From positions 7,522 through 16,108 of the forward strand of contig DMUF01000247.1 in the NCBI GenBank assembly GCA_003476445.1: a stretch of 8,587 nucleotides of DNA. The letters run 5' to 3'. Below the pieces are notes generated by a model that saw nothing but the letters and a program-made list of their open reading frames with translations, was not told where the DNA came from and did no database searches. Below are positions 1 through 6,664 of the stretch, piece by piece. Source of the DNA: Gammaproteobacteria bacterium (lineage in GTDB: Bacteria; Pseudomonadota; Gammaproteobacteria; Pseudomonadales; Azotimanducaceae). Position 1 is the first letter of the stretch. Every line of letters starts with the position of its first letter. Made by a program: the position numbers and the translations under genes.

Positions 1-163
1 TCGGGAAGGCGTCGCACAGGCTGACGCAGCGCCGGCACCCGTGGCAGATGTCGAAAACGCGCTCGAGCTCGTGATTGAGCTTGTCATGATCGTAGAAGTC
101 GGGGTTGCGCCAGTCGAGGGGCTGGCGGTCGGGTGCTTCAAGGCTGCCTTCACGGGTGCTCAT
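1..163 (-). CDS. Fe-S cluster-binding protein, N-terminal part (gene cut by left edge)
   Basis: The minus strand reads openly from an ATG at 163-161 to the window edge, giving 54 residues. Residues 40-50 form a classic [4Fe-4S] ferredoxin motif, C40-x2-C43-x2-C46-x3-C50 (ICHGCRRCVSLC). The preceding stretch, DWRNPDFYDHDKLNHELERV, resembles the start of the heterodisulfide-reductase-related iron-sulfur oxidoreductases. In proteobacteria these often sit directly after a rubrerythrin and are commonly followed by a DUF3501 gene; that arrangement is from memory, and only the rubrerythrin is visible here. A good Shine-Dalgarno, GGAGGT, lies 5 bases before the ATG and fixes the start. The likely role is electron transfer, perhaps partnering the rubrerythrin in peroxide detoxification; this is inference. 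The cysteine motif is certain, the exact family is not, because the C-terminal domains lie outside the window. Confidence 0.8.
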   Translation of the reverse strand, partial: MSTREGSLEAPDRQPLDWRNPDFYDHDKLNHELERVFDICHGCRRCVSLCDAFP

Positions 164-256
164 GGAGGACCTCCATCATCGTGCGCGGTAGGGTGTCATC
201 GGCGCGCAGCGCGCGCTCTGGCTGCAGATCGCAGCAAAAGTTCAATGCAGAGAGAT

Positions 257-281
257 GAAGGGGTCCGTACGGGACCCCTTC
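257..281 (-). terminator. Strong hairpin after rubrerythrin, possible weak terminator
   Basis: A perfect 10-bp inverted repeat (257-266 GAAGGGGTCC with 272-281 GGACCCCTTC) encloses a 5-base loop, 20 bases past the rubrerythrin stop. Read on the minus strand it is followed by ATCTCTCTGC, only partly T-rich, so it is a poor match to a full rho-independent terminator. It may terminate partially, giving less Fe-S gene transcript than rubrerythrin transcript, or protect the 3' end of the rubrerythrin message. The rest of the 164-300 gap shows no convincing promoter for the Fe-S gene. Confidence 0.5.
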
Positions 282-300
282 TCCTGGTCGCGGGGGCCGC

Positions 301-717
301 TTAGGCCAGCGCGTCCAGCGCCTTCTGGAAGCGGTTAGCGTGTGAACGCTCCGCCTTCGCAAGCGTTTCGAACCAGTCAGCGATTTCGTCGAAACCTTCG
401 TCTCGGGCGGTCTTTGCCATACCGGGGTACATGTCGGTGTACTCATGAGTTTCACCGGCAATCGCGGCGCGCAGGTTGTCGCGCGTCGAGCCGATCGGCA
501 GCCCGGTCGCCGGATCACCCACCGCCTCGAGATACTCGAGGTGACCGTGAGCGTGGCCCGTCTCACCTTCAGCGGTGGAACGGAATACGGCGGCTACATC
601 GTTCTCGCCTTCGACATCGGCTTTTGCGGCGAAGTACAGGTAGCGGCGGTTGGCCTGAGATTCGCCGGCGAAGGCGTCCTTCAGGTTCTGCATGGTCTTG
701 CTGTCTTTCAGGTGCAT
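301..717 (-). CDS. Rubrerythrin family protein lacking a rubredoxin domain
   Basis: A 138-residue di-iron ferritin-like four-helix protein expected to reduce hydrogen peroxide in the cytoplasm. Metal-ligand motifs appear in the expected order: E19 in FAGESQANRRY, E52-x2-H55 in EGETGHAHGH, E89 with H91 and E92 in AGETHEYTDMYPGMA, and E123-x2-H126 in AKAERSHANRF. The protein ends at LDALA, so the C-terminal rubredoxin domain (two CxxC pairs, about 50 residues) of classical rubrerythrins of about 190 residues is absent. Electrons must therefore come from another protein, possibly the Fe-S protein encoded just downstream. I chose the ATG at 717 because residue 1 there matches the usual family start (MHLKDSKTMQNL). 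An open frame continues to 777, but the extra 20 residues are not family-like. The Shine-Dalgarno is weak (GAGGC). Regulation may come from the shared divergent region at 718-946. Confidence 0.93.
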   Translation of the reverse strand: MHLKDSKTMQNLKDAFAGESQANRRYLYFAAKADVEGENDVAAVFRSTAEGETGHAHGHLEYLEAVGDPATGLPIGSTRDNLRAAIAGETHEYTDMYPGMAKTARDEGFDEIADWFETLAKAERSHANRFQKALDALA

Positions 718-866
718 GACGGCTTGCCTCGTGCTGTGGATGATTCGGACTGCATTTCGATGGGTCAGAGCCCGCATTCGCTGGCTCAGCGCCAGGTGTA
801 ATCGTGGCTGTCGCCCCAGCGACGAACGGCAGTATAGGGGCGCAGACGTCGTGCACCAGTCAAAAA

Positions 867-896
867 TTGCTATCGCCGTGATAGCGAGTCCCTATC
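867..896. promoter_or_regulatory. Cluster of inverted CTATC/GATAG repeats, candidate operator
   Basis: Positions 867-887 form an imperfect 21-bp palindrome centred on 877, with 8 of 10 positions matching between arms; its core is GCTATC-5 bases-GATAGC. A third half-site, CTATC, lies at 892-896, so CTATC (870-874), GATAG (880-884) and CTATC (892-896) alternate in orientation. Symmetry and location between divergent genes suggest a dimeric transcription factor site. I do not recognise the regulator; it does not match the Fur consensus. Confidence 0.4.
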
Positions 897-925
897 GGGT
901 CGGCGAATCTCAAAGACGGCGTATA

Positions 926-940
926 TGAAAATGATTCTCA
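926..940. promoter_or_regulatory. Fur-box-like site upstream of the MATE gene
   Basis: The 15-mer TGAAAATGATTCTCA matches the Fur 7-1-7 consensus TGATAATGATTATCA at 13 of 15 positions, and its only two mismatches are symmetric. It lies 43 bases upstream of the preferred MATE start and just upstream of a -10-like TACAAT at 950-955, where binding would cover the -35 region and repress when iron is replete. It could also act on the divergent rubrerythrin, about 210 bases away. The consensus is established knowledge; occupancy here is inferred. Confidence 0.6.
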
Positions 941-949
941 TCCGAGGTG

Positions 950-955
950 TACAAT
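950..955 (+). promoter_or_regulatory. Candidate -10 element (TACAAT) of the MATE gene
   Basis: TACAAT is one base from the sigma70 consensus TATAAT and would place transcription start near 962, about 20 bases before the GTG at 983. No good -35 exists (TGAAAA at 926-931 with an 18-base spacer matches 3 of 6). The Fur-like site occupies exactly that position. Confidence 0.35.
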
Positions 956-982
956 GGTGCGCCGCTGCTCAAGAGGCTCCGC

Positions 983-2359
983 GTGACCATCCGCAACGAA
1001 ATGGCGCAGCTGTCGCGACTGGCCGCGCCCATCATCCTCACCCAGCTCTCGATGATGGGCATGGGTGTCGCCGATACCGTAATGGCAGGCCACGTGAGCG
1101 CGGGCGATCTCGCCGGAGTTGCGCTCGGCGCGAACCTCTACTGGCCGATCACCTTCCTCTGCACCGGTGTGCTCATGGCGCTGACGCCCACCGTCGCGCA
1201 TCTGCACGGCGCCCGGGCGCAGGGAAGCGCCGGCGAGGTTGCACGACAGGCTGCCTGGCTCGCGGTCGTGTTCGGGGTGCTGCTCACGGTGGGTTTTCAG
1301 CAGGCAGCGCCGGTCTATGCGCTTTTGGGTGTCGATGCGGAAGCGGTGCCGGTCGCGCTCGCCTACCTTGATGCCATTTCCTGGGGCGTGATTCCGCTGC
1401 TTGGCTACTCGATCCTGCGTTACCTCTGCGAGGGCATGTCGTGGACCATCCCTGCAATGGCGATCGCGTTCGGCGGACTCGTCCTCAAGATTCCGCTGAA
1501 TTACCTGTTCATCCATGGTTTCGATGCCGGCGTGGTGAAGGTGCCGGCGCTGGGGGGGCCGGGTTGCGGCTGGGCAAGCGCGCTCATCATGTGGGTCGAG
1601 CTGGTCGCCATGGTGCTTGTCGTCGTGCAATCGCGCATGCGCGTGACGGGTGTCTTCGCCCGCTGGTCCTGGCCTGATCTCCCCGCCATAGCTCGGCTGA
1701 TCAAGCTTGGCGTACCCATCGGTCTGACCGGGTTTCTCGAGTTCGGCATGTTCTCTGTGGTGGCTTTGCTGGTTGGTCGATTCGGCGTCGAGTCGGTCGC
1801 AGCGCATCAGATTGCGATGAATCTGGGCGGCATCACCTTCATGGTGCCCATGGCTATCGGGATAGCTGCATCGATTCGGATTGGTTTCCACGTCGGCGGT
1901 CGTCAGCTGCCCGCGGCGCGGCGCAGTGCTGTCATCGCGGTTGGTGTGGTCGCGGCGTTCGCCTGCGTGGGCGCCGTTCTGGTTACGCTGTTTCGCGGAG
2001 GAATCGCGGCGCTTTACACAAGCGATGTGGGCGTTCTTGTGCTCGCCGCGGAGCTAATGCTCTTCGTCGCGATCTGGCAGCTGGTGGATGCGACTCAGGC
2101 GGCTGCGATCGGCGCGTTGCGTGGTTTCAAGGACACGCGCGTGCCCATGCTCATCGCGCTCTTGTCCTACTGGGGGGTTGGCATGCCGGTGGGCACCGCG
2201 TTCGGATTTGGCTGGATCCCGACGGAAGGATTTACGGGCGTGCGCGGTTTCTGGATCGGTTACTGCGCAGCGCTGCTGTGCGCCGCGGTGGTGCTGCTCT
2301 CTCGGCTTGTCTGGCTCATGCGCCGGGACGAACGCGTGCTCGCGTTCGCGGGTCGCTGA
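983..2359 (+). CDS. norM: NorM-like MATE family multidrug/cation efflux protein
   Basis: An inner-membrane antiporter of 458 residues, the usual size for the MATE family, with about 12 hydrophobic segments in two six-helix halves. The first helix carries VADTVMAG (29-36), typical of NorM. The three acidic residues used for cation coupling in Vibrio cholerae NorM (D36, E255, D371) have counterparts in the same contexts: D31, E253 in TGFLEFGMF, and D369 in WQLVDATQAA. Coupling to Na+ or H+ is therefore likely; the substrate cannot be read from sequence. I prefer the GTG at 983, with AAGAGG six bases upstream. A GTG at 947 would add 12 residues but overlaps the putative -10 box and lacks a Shine-Dalgarno. 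The Fur-like site upstream suggests iron-responsive expression, possibly export of a metal-related metabolite. The stop codon abuts that of the convergent HMG-CoA synthase gene with no spacer. Confidence 0.93.
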   Translation: MTIRNEMAQLSRLAAPIILTQLSMMGMGVADTVMAGHVSAGDLAGVALGANLYWPITFLCTGVLMALTPTVAHLHGARAQGSAGEVARQAAWLAVVFGVLLTVGFQQAAPVYALLGVDAEAVPVALAYLDAISWGVIPLLGYSILRYLCEGMSWTIPAMAIAFGGLVLKIPLNYLFIHGFDAGVVKVPALGGPGCGWASALIMWVELVAMVLVVVQSRMRVTGVFARWSWPDLPAIARLIKLGVPIGLTGFLEFGMFSVVALLVGRFGVESVAAHQIAMNLGGITFMVPMAIGIAASIRIGFHVGGRQLPAARRSAVIAVGVVAAFACVGAVLVTLFRGGIAALYTSDVGVLVLAAELMLFVAIWQLVDATQAAAIGALRGFKDTRVPMLIALLSYWGVGMPVGTAFGFGWIPTEGFTGVRGFWIGYCAALLCAAVVLLSRLVWLMRRDERVLAFAGR

Positions 2360-3838
2360 TCAGGCTTCGAAGCGGTAGTACTCGATACCGTGATCGTCGA
2401 ACGGGCGATCACGGGTACCCACGCGATCGATATAAAAGACCCCCGGCGGACGCGGACCGGCGGTGCCGGCGGTCATGCCGTCATGCAACCGTGCATAGCC
2501 TGATTCATCGAGATCGACCGGGTCTCTGAGCGCCTCGACAAAACCGATGTTGCGGGCGGCGGCTTCCCAACCTGGAACGACGCGCATGGGAATCGCTTCT
2601 GCAGCGTCGCCGCTGCCATAACCCAGCGCAAGCACGCGACGACCATCGAGGGACATGCCTTGCGCGGCGGCGTCTTCCATGCCGGCAGCGAGCCACGCGG
2701 GCAACGACGCCGAGTACAGATTACCGATGTCCTGCACCGCTGTGCGCCCGAGCGGCGTCATTAGATGCTCGAACATGGGTGTCTGGCGAAATGCGCGCGT
2801 GACCTCGGTGGCAAGCGGATAGAGTTCGGTGCCGAGCGTGCCCTCTCGCACCAGCTGATAGACCTCGGGTGCGGCGCCGAGCTCCGTTGTCAGATCCTGC
2901 GTGTCGACACCTGCTGCGCTCGCGTAGCGGGCGAGCTCCGCTCGATCCTCCTCATCGCCAAGCGTGAGCGCGAGCAGATAGCTCATGATCAGCCCGGTCT
3001 CCGCCATGCGCTGATAGGGGCGGTGCAGAAAGGTAGCCGCAATCTCGCGCAGGAATTCGGCAGGTCGGGGCGCCGGGGCGCAGCGTGTGCGTACGCGCTC
3101 GAACAGACCGCGCATCGCCGCCAGCACTTCGTCGACATAGCAGGTGGTCGAGTACTTGCCGTTGAACACGGGAAAATCGCGCGGCTGTGCGAAGGCGCCT
3201 GGGGCTTGCTCCATGAAGCGCAGGAACGGCTTGCGAAAGTCGGGGCCGCGATAGTCGGACGCGCTGCCGGCGATCGGAAGCTCGAGATCAAGCAGCGCTG
3301 GATTGGCGCTCATCAGCATGGCTACGGCCCCAGCGCCCTGGGTCGGCTCGCCGGAGGTGCCCCGTGCGTACTCGGCCACGTCCGCCGAGACCACGATGGC
3401 CAGACGATCGCGACCATCGCAGGCGAGGTAGCGGGCTGCGGATTTCAGGGCATAGACGCCGCCCAGACAGGCGTGCTTGAACTCCGGCACCTCGCACGCG
3501 CGGCTGATGGGCGCTCGACCCTGCTGACGCAGGGCGTCGTTCAGCATGCCTTTGACGATGACGGCGCCGGCAGAGTTGTCGGTACTTGATTCCGTGCCAA
3601 GCGCGAGAAAGCCCACGCGCTCGGGGTCAATGCCATAGCGGTCGATCAGGCGCAGGACCGCTGTGGCGGCCATCGTGTACGCGTTTTCATCCGGCCCGCG
3701 CATGCGGAAGCCGCTGCCGATGACCGTTCTCACCTTGTCCCAGCTGTCCCCGGTCCAGCCGCACCAGTCCGCCAGGCGTACCCGGTGGCGCGGCAGGTAG
3801 ACGGAGAAACCACTGATGCCGATTCCCGTTCGGTTCAT
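2360..3838 (-). CDS. Hydroxymethylglutaryl-CoA synthase family protein
   Basis: Predicted thiolase-fold enzyme condensing acetyl-CoA with acetoacetyl-CoA to HMG-CoA, the committed condensation of the mevalonate pathway. All hallmark motifs are present in 492 residues. GTESSTDNSA (81-90) carries the general base E83. FKHACLGG (120-127) carries the nucleophile C124. FLHRPYQ (270-276) carries H272. GNLYSASL (372-379) and GYGSGDAAEA (406-415) match family signatures. Bacterial HMG-CoA synthases are usually about 390 residues, so this one is long, with extra sequence around residues 295-350 and at the C-terminus. CLGG replaces the more usual CYxG/A after the nucleophile, so a related acyl-condensing role is possible. 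The ATG overlaps the idi stop by four bases (ATGA, 3835-3838), indicating an operon with translational coupling. No HMG-CoA reductase or mevalonate kinase is in the window. Confidence 0.87.
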   Translation of the reverse strand: MNRTGIGISGFSVYLPRHRVRLADWCGWTGDSWDKVRTVIGSGFRMRGPDENAYTMAATAVLRLIDRYGIDPERVGFLALGTESSTDNSAGAVIVKGMLNDALRQQGRAPISRACEVPEFKHACLGGVYALKSAARYLACDGRDRLAIVVSADVAEYARGTSGEPTQGAGAVAMLMSANPALLDLELPIAGSASDYRGPDFRKPFLRFMEQAPGAFAQPRDFPVFNGKYSTTCYVDEVLAAMRGLFERVRTRCAPAPRPAEFLREIAATFLHRPYQRMAETGLIMSYLLALTLGDEEDRAELARYASAAGVDTQDLTTELGAAPEVYQLVREGTLGTELYPLATEVTRAFRQTPMFEHLMTPLGRTAVQDIGNLYSASLPAWLAAGMEDAAAQGMSLDGRRVLALGYGSGDAAEAIPMRVVPGWEAAARNIGFVEALRDPVDLDESGYARLHDGMTAGTAGPRPPGVFYIDRVGTRDRPFDDHGIEYYRFEA

Positions 3839-4446
3839 GTCTCTGATGTCCTGAGAGGCAAAGGCACGCCGTAGTGTGCCAGCCGGTCGGCATGTTGCTT
3901 GCGCAGGGTTGACCATTCCATGAGGAACCAGGGCGTGAAGGATGCCGGGTCGGTGGTGAGCGCCGTGTCTAGCTCGTCCGCGGTGATCCAACGCCACTCG
4001 CTGATCTCGGTGGTGTTCACCCTGGGGTCTGCGAACGCCTGGCCGAGGTAGACCGAGCACACTTCATGCTCACTGCCGAGGTCACCAAAGCGCGCCTGAT
4101 ACTCGAAGCGGTATATGAACTCAGCAGTGGCTACGATGCCGAGCTCTTCTTTTACCCGGCGGCTCACCGCGCGTTCCAGGGTTTCTCCCGCGCGCGGGTG
4201 TGAGCAACAGCTGTTCGACCAGAAGTTCGGCCACAGGCGTTTGCTGTCGGCGCGACGCTGCAACAGCAATCTGCCCTGGCGGTCGATCAGGAAGACGGAG
4301 AACGCGCGGTGACGCACGCCGTCACCGTCATGGCAGGCTGCCTTGTCGAGCTCCCCCACGGGACGATCGTCGCCATCGACCAGAATGAGACGGTCATCTT
4401 CGCTGGAAACGACCGTGGTGCTGGTCTGGGGTGCTGCCGCGGCCAC
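3835..4446 (-). CDS. idi: Isopentenyl-diphosphate delta-isomerase, type I
   Basis: Cytosolic Nudix-fold enzyme interconverting isopentenyl and dimethylallyl diphosphate, the two C5 building blocks of isoprenoids. The 203-residue product shows the metal-binding histidines H39 and H46 (CHDGDGVRHRAFSVF), the active-site NSCCSHP (78-84) with catalytic C81 and ligand H83, a Nudix-like helix GETLERAVSRRVKEELG (87-103), and EHE (126-128) with the catalytic and metal-binding glutamates. The start is the GTG at 4446, preceded by AGGAG five bases upstream. The frame stays open further upstream to 5202, but that runs antisense through the alpha/beta hydrolase and is not used. The four-base overlap with the HMG-CoA synthase start puts both in one operon. 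A minus-strand TACACT at 4478-4483 is a possible but weak -10 box. Type I Idi can serve either the MEP or the mevalonate route, so this gene alone does not identify the pathway. Confidence 0.95.
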   Translation of the reverse strand: MAAAAPQTSTTVVSSEDDRLILVDGDDRPVGELDKAACHDGDGVRHRAFSVFLIDRQGRLLLQRRADSKRLWPNFWSNSCCSHPRAGETLERAVSRRVKEELGIVATAEFIYRFEYQARFGDLGSEHEVCSVYLGQAFADPRVNTTEISEWRWITADELDTALTTDPASFTPWFLMEWSTLRKQHADRLAHYGVPLPLRTSET

Positions 4447-4477
4447 CCGTTCTCCTGTAGTTGCGTGAGCGGACGGC

Positions 4478-4483
4478 AGTGTA
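4478..4483 (-). promoter_or_regulatory. Weak candidate -10 box (TACACT) for the idi-HMGS operon
   Basis: TACACT on the minus strand matches TATAAT at 4 of 6 positions and lies about 31 bases before the idi GTG. No recognisable -35 lies 16-18 bases upstream. The 105-base gap between idi and the divergent hydrolase gene must contain both promoters, but nothing in it is convincing. Confidence 0.25.
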
Positions 4484-4551
4484 GCGAAAGGCGTCGGTCG
4501 GGCATACCATGCGGCCGGTTTCCGTCGTCCGCCGCGAAGGAGCGAGCGCCG

Positions 4552-5430
4552 ATGCAGAGCGATCCCAGGCAGCACGTTTTCACTCACGACGGGGTAGATC
4601 TTCACTGGTTCGAATGGGGTGAACGAAAGGGTCAGACCGTGCTGTTGGTGCATGCCACCGGGTTCCACGCGCGCTGCTGGGATCAGGTCGTGGCTGCGCT
4701 GCCGGCAGGGCAGCACGTCGTTGCGATCGACATGCGCGGTCATGGACGCAGCGACAAGACTCCGCCTTACAACTGGGCTGCCTTTGGTGCCGATCTCGAA
4801 GCCTTCGTGCGCTCTCTCGCGCTCCGCGAGGCCGTTGGTGTCGGACATTCCATGGGGGGGCATTGTGTAGCGCACGTGGCGGCGCGGGTGCCGGAGGCCT
4901 TCGCTCGACTGCTGCTGATAGACCCGGTGATCATGAGCCCCGAAGCCTACGCTGCCGCGCGACACCAGAGTTTCGCCTCTCCTGCCGAACACCCGGTGGC
5001 CCGGCGTCGGGCACGCTGGTCCTCGTGGGAAGAGATGCGGGAGCGCTTTCGCGATCGCACGCCGTTTTCCCGCTGGCAGCCCGAGGTGCTTGCGGATTAC
5101 TGCCGCTTTGGACTGTTGCCCCAGGGCGACGACTGGGTGCTGGCCTGTCCGGGCGAGGTCGAAGCGACCATCTACATGGGCAGTGCCCGCACCGAGATTC
5201 ACGAGGATATCCGGCGCGTTGCCGTGCCCGTCACCGTGCTGCGCGCACCCGGTCGCGAACCGGAGGATACGAACGTCATGGACTTCTCGAAATCACCCAC
5301 CTGGCCTGCCCTCGCCGCCCGGTTTCCGAACGGGCGCGATGTCTTCCTGCCTGAGCATTCCCACTTCATCCCGATGGAAGATCCGGTGCTGGTCGCGCGG
5401 TTCATTCGCGAGGCGAACGCCACGCCCTGA
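4552..5430 (+). CDS. Alpha/beta hydrolase fold protein
   Basis: A 292-residue single-domain alpha/beta hydrolase without a signal peptide, probably cytoplasmic. The order of motifs is canonical: LLVHATGF (31-38) is the HGxG-like oxyanion loop, AIDMRGHGRSD (58-68) follows strand 4, GHSMGG (98-103) is the nucleophile elbow with S100, and EHSHFIPMEDP near the C-terminus carries the catalytic His, most likely H271. The acidic triad member is not certain. This pattern fits esterases, meta-cleavage-product hydrolases or lactonases; the substrate cannot be assigned. The ATG at 4552 has AAGGAG nine bases upstream. Open reading continues further upstream on this strand but runs antisense through idi, so it is ignored. 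It is divergent from idi and ends 7 bases from the convergent MFS gene; neither neighbour clarifies its role. Confidence 0.9.
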   Translation: MQSDPRQHVFTHDGVDLHWFEWGERKGQTVLLVHATGFHARCWDQVVAALPAGQHVVAIDMRGHGRSDKTPPYNWAAFGADLEAFVRSLALREAVGVGHSMGGHCVAHVAARVPEAFARLLLIDPVIMSPEAYAAARHQSFASPAEHPVARRRARWSSWEEMRERFRDRTPFSRWQPEVLADYCRFGLLPQGDDWVLACPGEVEATIYMGSARTEIHEDIRRVAVPVTVLRAPGREPEDTNVMDFSKSPTWPALAARFPNGRDVFLPEHSHFIPMEDPVLVARFIREANATP

Positions 5431-5437
5431 ATACGGC

Positions 5438-6664
5438 TCAGCGCTGCGCGATCGGAGCCTCGTAGCGCGGCAGTCCGGTGGCCAAGCCGCCGATGGCGAG
5501 AATCAGGACCGATACGACGATACCCGGCCATAGCGCGATGAGCGGACTCGTCCATGCGGCCAGCGCGCCGAGCAGAGTGGCGCTCGCGGGGGCGGCGATC
5601 ATGAAGCTGAGTTGCAGCCACGAAAGCACCTGCGATCGATAGCCGGAAGGAGCGCACTCCTGCACGGTTGTTCGCACCAGCGTGCTGGTAACGCCCATGC
5701 TCACGCCCCACACGAAGAGTGTGACCAGAAAGATATCCCGCGCAGGCTCAAGCAGCAGCACGAGCAGGATCACCACCCGCACCGGTTGCATGAACAGAAA
5801 CACCCGACCCGGGCGTCGCAGCGGCATCAGCCGCAGCAATAACAGGTTCGAGCCAATACTGCCGGCGGTGAACACGAGCAGCACAGTGGAGAAGAACGCC
5901 GCATCGCCGTCGTAGACGGTCTTCACCATGACCGGCAGCACCACAATGTAGGCCCCCGCGTTGAACAGGCTCGACACCAGGTTGAGGCCGATCATCGAGC
6001 GCACGATCGGGGTCGCGATCACGGCGCGCAGGCCCGCGCGAAATTCCGTGCGCAAAGGTGCGGCCGATATCTCGGGCGGGAGCGGTGGCAGCCTCTGGAT
6101 CGCAACCATACCGATGAGGAAACAGCCTGCCTGCAAGGTGAGCAGCAGTGGCAACCCGAGTCGGTCGAGTTGTCCGCCCAGGTAAAACGCACCCATACCA
6201 ACGAGTGTCGTGATCAGGCTTGTGAGCGTGATTGCGCGCTGGGTGTCGACCCCGGCAAGCGTGCTCAGCATGGATTGGCGGGCGGGATCCGAAAGCGCCT
6301 GCAGCGCGGCGAGCGTCATGCCAAACGCGACCACCGCCACGTAGTCGAGTCCCGACCGCACGGTCAGCAGGGCGAGCAGGAGCGGTGGCAGCGCCATGGC
6401 GGCATGCAGGAAGAGCAGGAGTTTCCGCCCATCAAGCCGATCTCCCAAGAGACCGCCGACCAGCAGGATGATCAGCGCGGGAAATTCGGCGAGGCCGCGT
6501 GCGAGACCGACATCGTCTGCCGGACGCTCGAGGATGCCGACAAGCATCCAGGTAAAGAGAAACCCTTGGAGACTCATCCCGCCCATCCACAGGCTTGATC
6601 CGGCGAGGTACCAGGTGAACCCCGTGCCATTCGGACCTGCGGTATTTCGGTTGGTCCCGGGCAT
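5438..6664 (-). CDS. MFS transporter (EntS/MFS_3-like)
   Basis: A 408-residue inner-membrane protein with about 12 hydrophobic helices and a polar central loop near residues 190-215, the layout of a major facilitator. The loop between helices 2 and 3 carries motif A, GLLGDRLDGRK (71-81). The QALSDPARQSML region, with proline and arginine after helix 4, resembles the MFS_3 subgroup, which includes the enterobactin exporter EntS. That subgroup mostly exports small molecules, but the substrate here is unknown. The start is the ATG at 6664, placed just before the first helix. The nearest purine-rich stretch, AGGGG, touches the ATG, so the ribosome site is poor and the start is somewhat uncertain. 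It is convergent with the alpha/beta hydrolase and divergent from the small protein at 6821. Confidence 0.9.
   Translation of the reverse strand: MPGTNRNTAGPNGTGFTWYLAGSSLWMGGMSLQGFLFTWMLVGILERPADDVGLARGLAEFPALIILLVGGLLGDRLDGRKLLLFLHAAMALPPLLLALLTVRSGLDYVAVVAFGMTLAALQALSDPARQSMLSTLAGVDTQRAITLTSLITTLVGMGAFYLGGQLDRLGLPLLLTLQAGCFLIGMVAIQRLPPLPPEISAAPLRTEFRAGLRAVIATPIVRSMIGLNLVSSLFNAGAYIVVLPVMVKTVYDGDAAFFSTVLLVFTAGSIGSNLLLLRLMPLRRPGRVFLFMQPVRVVILLVLLLEPARDIFLVTLFVWGVSMGVTSTLVRTTVQECAPSGYRSQVLSWLQLSFMIAAPASATLLGALAAWTSPLIALWPGIVVSVLILAIGGLATGLPRYEAPIAQR

Larger units (their letters stand above)
718..946. promoter_or_regulatory. Divergent intergenic control region between rubrerythrin and MATE gene
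   Basis: No gene is supported in this stretch. It must hold the promoters of both the leftward rubrerythrin and the rightward MATE gene. For rubrerythrin, a minus-strand TATACT (831-836) could serve as the -10, but no good -35 is correctly spaced: a TTGACT lies 21 bases upstream, too far. A small stem, CTGGC-5 bases-GCCAG (781-795 region), sits in the rubrerythrin leader. The region also contains the CTATC/GATAG repeats and the Fur-like site listed separately. Confidence 0.6.

Noticed and set aside
718..777. Upstream ATG start for rubrerythrin at 777
   Set aside because: The extra 20 residues do not resemble the family, whose members start close to the ATG at 717.
947..982. Upstream GTG start for the MATE gene at 947
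   Set aside because: No Shine-Dalgarno, and it overlaps the best -10 candidate; GTG at 983 has AAGAGG at proper spacing.
938..1891. 317-residue minus-strand open frame antisense to the MATE gene
   Set aside because: Composition is extremely His/Arg/Asp/Glu-rich with no recognisable domain, and the plus strand encodes a clear MATE protein. It is a high-GC shadow frame.
2765..3589. 274-residue plus-strand open frame antisense to the HMG-CoA synthase gene
   Set aside because: No family motifs, and it lies wholly inside a well-supported coding region; shadow frame.
4309..4551. N-terminal extension of the alpha/beta hydrolase
   Set aside because: It overlaps idi antisense; the ATG at 4552 has a good ribosome site and gives the normal family length.
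4447..5202. N-terminal extension of idi up to 5202 on the minus strand
   Set aside because: It would run antisense through the alpha/beta hydrolase, is low in recognisable sequence, and a GTG with a good Shine-Dalgarno at 4446 matches the normal idi length.
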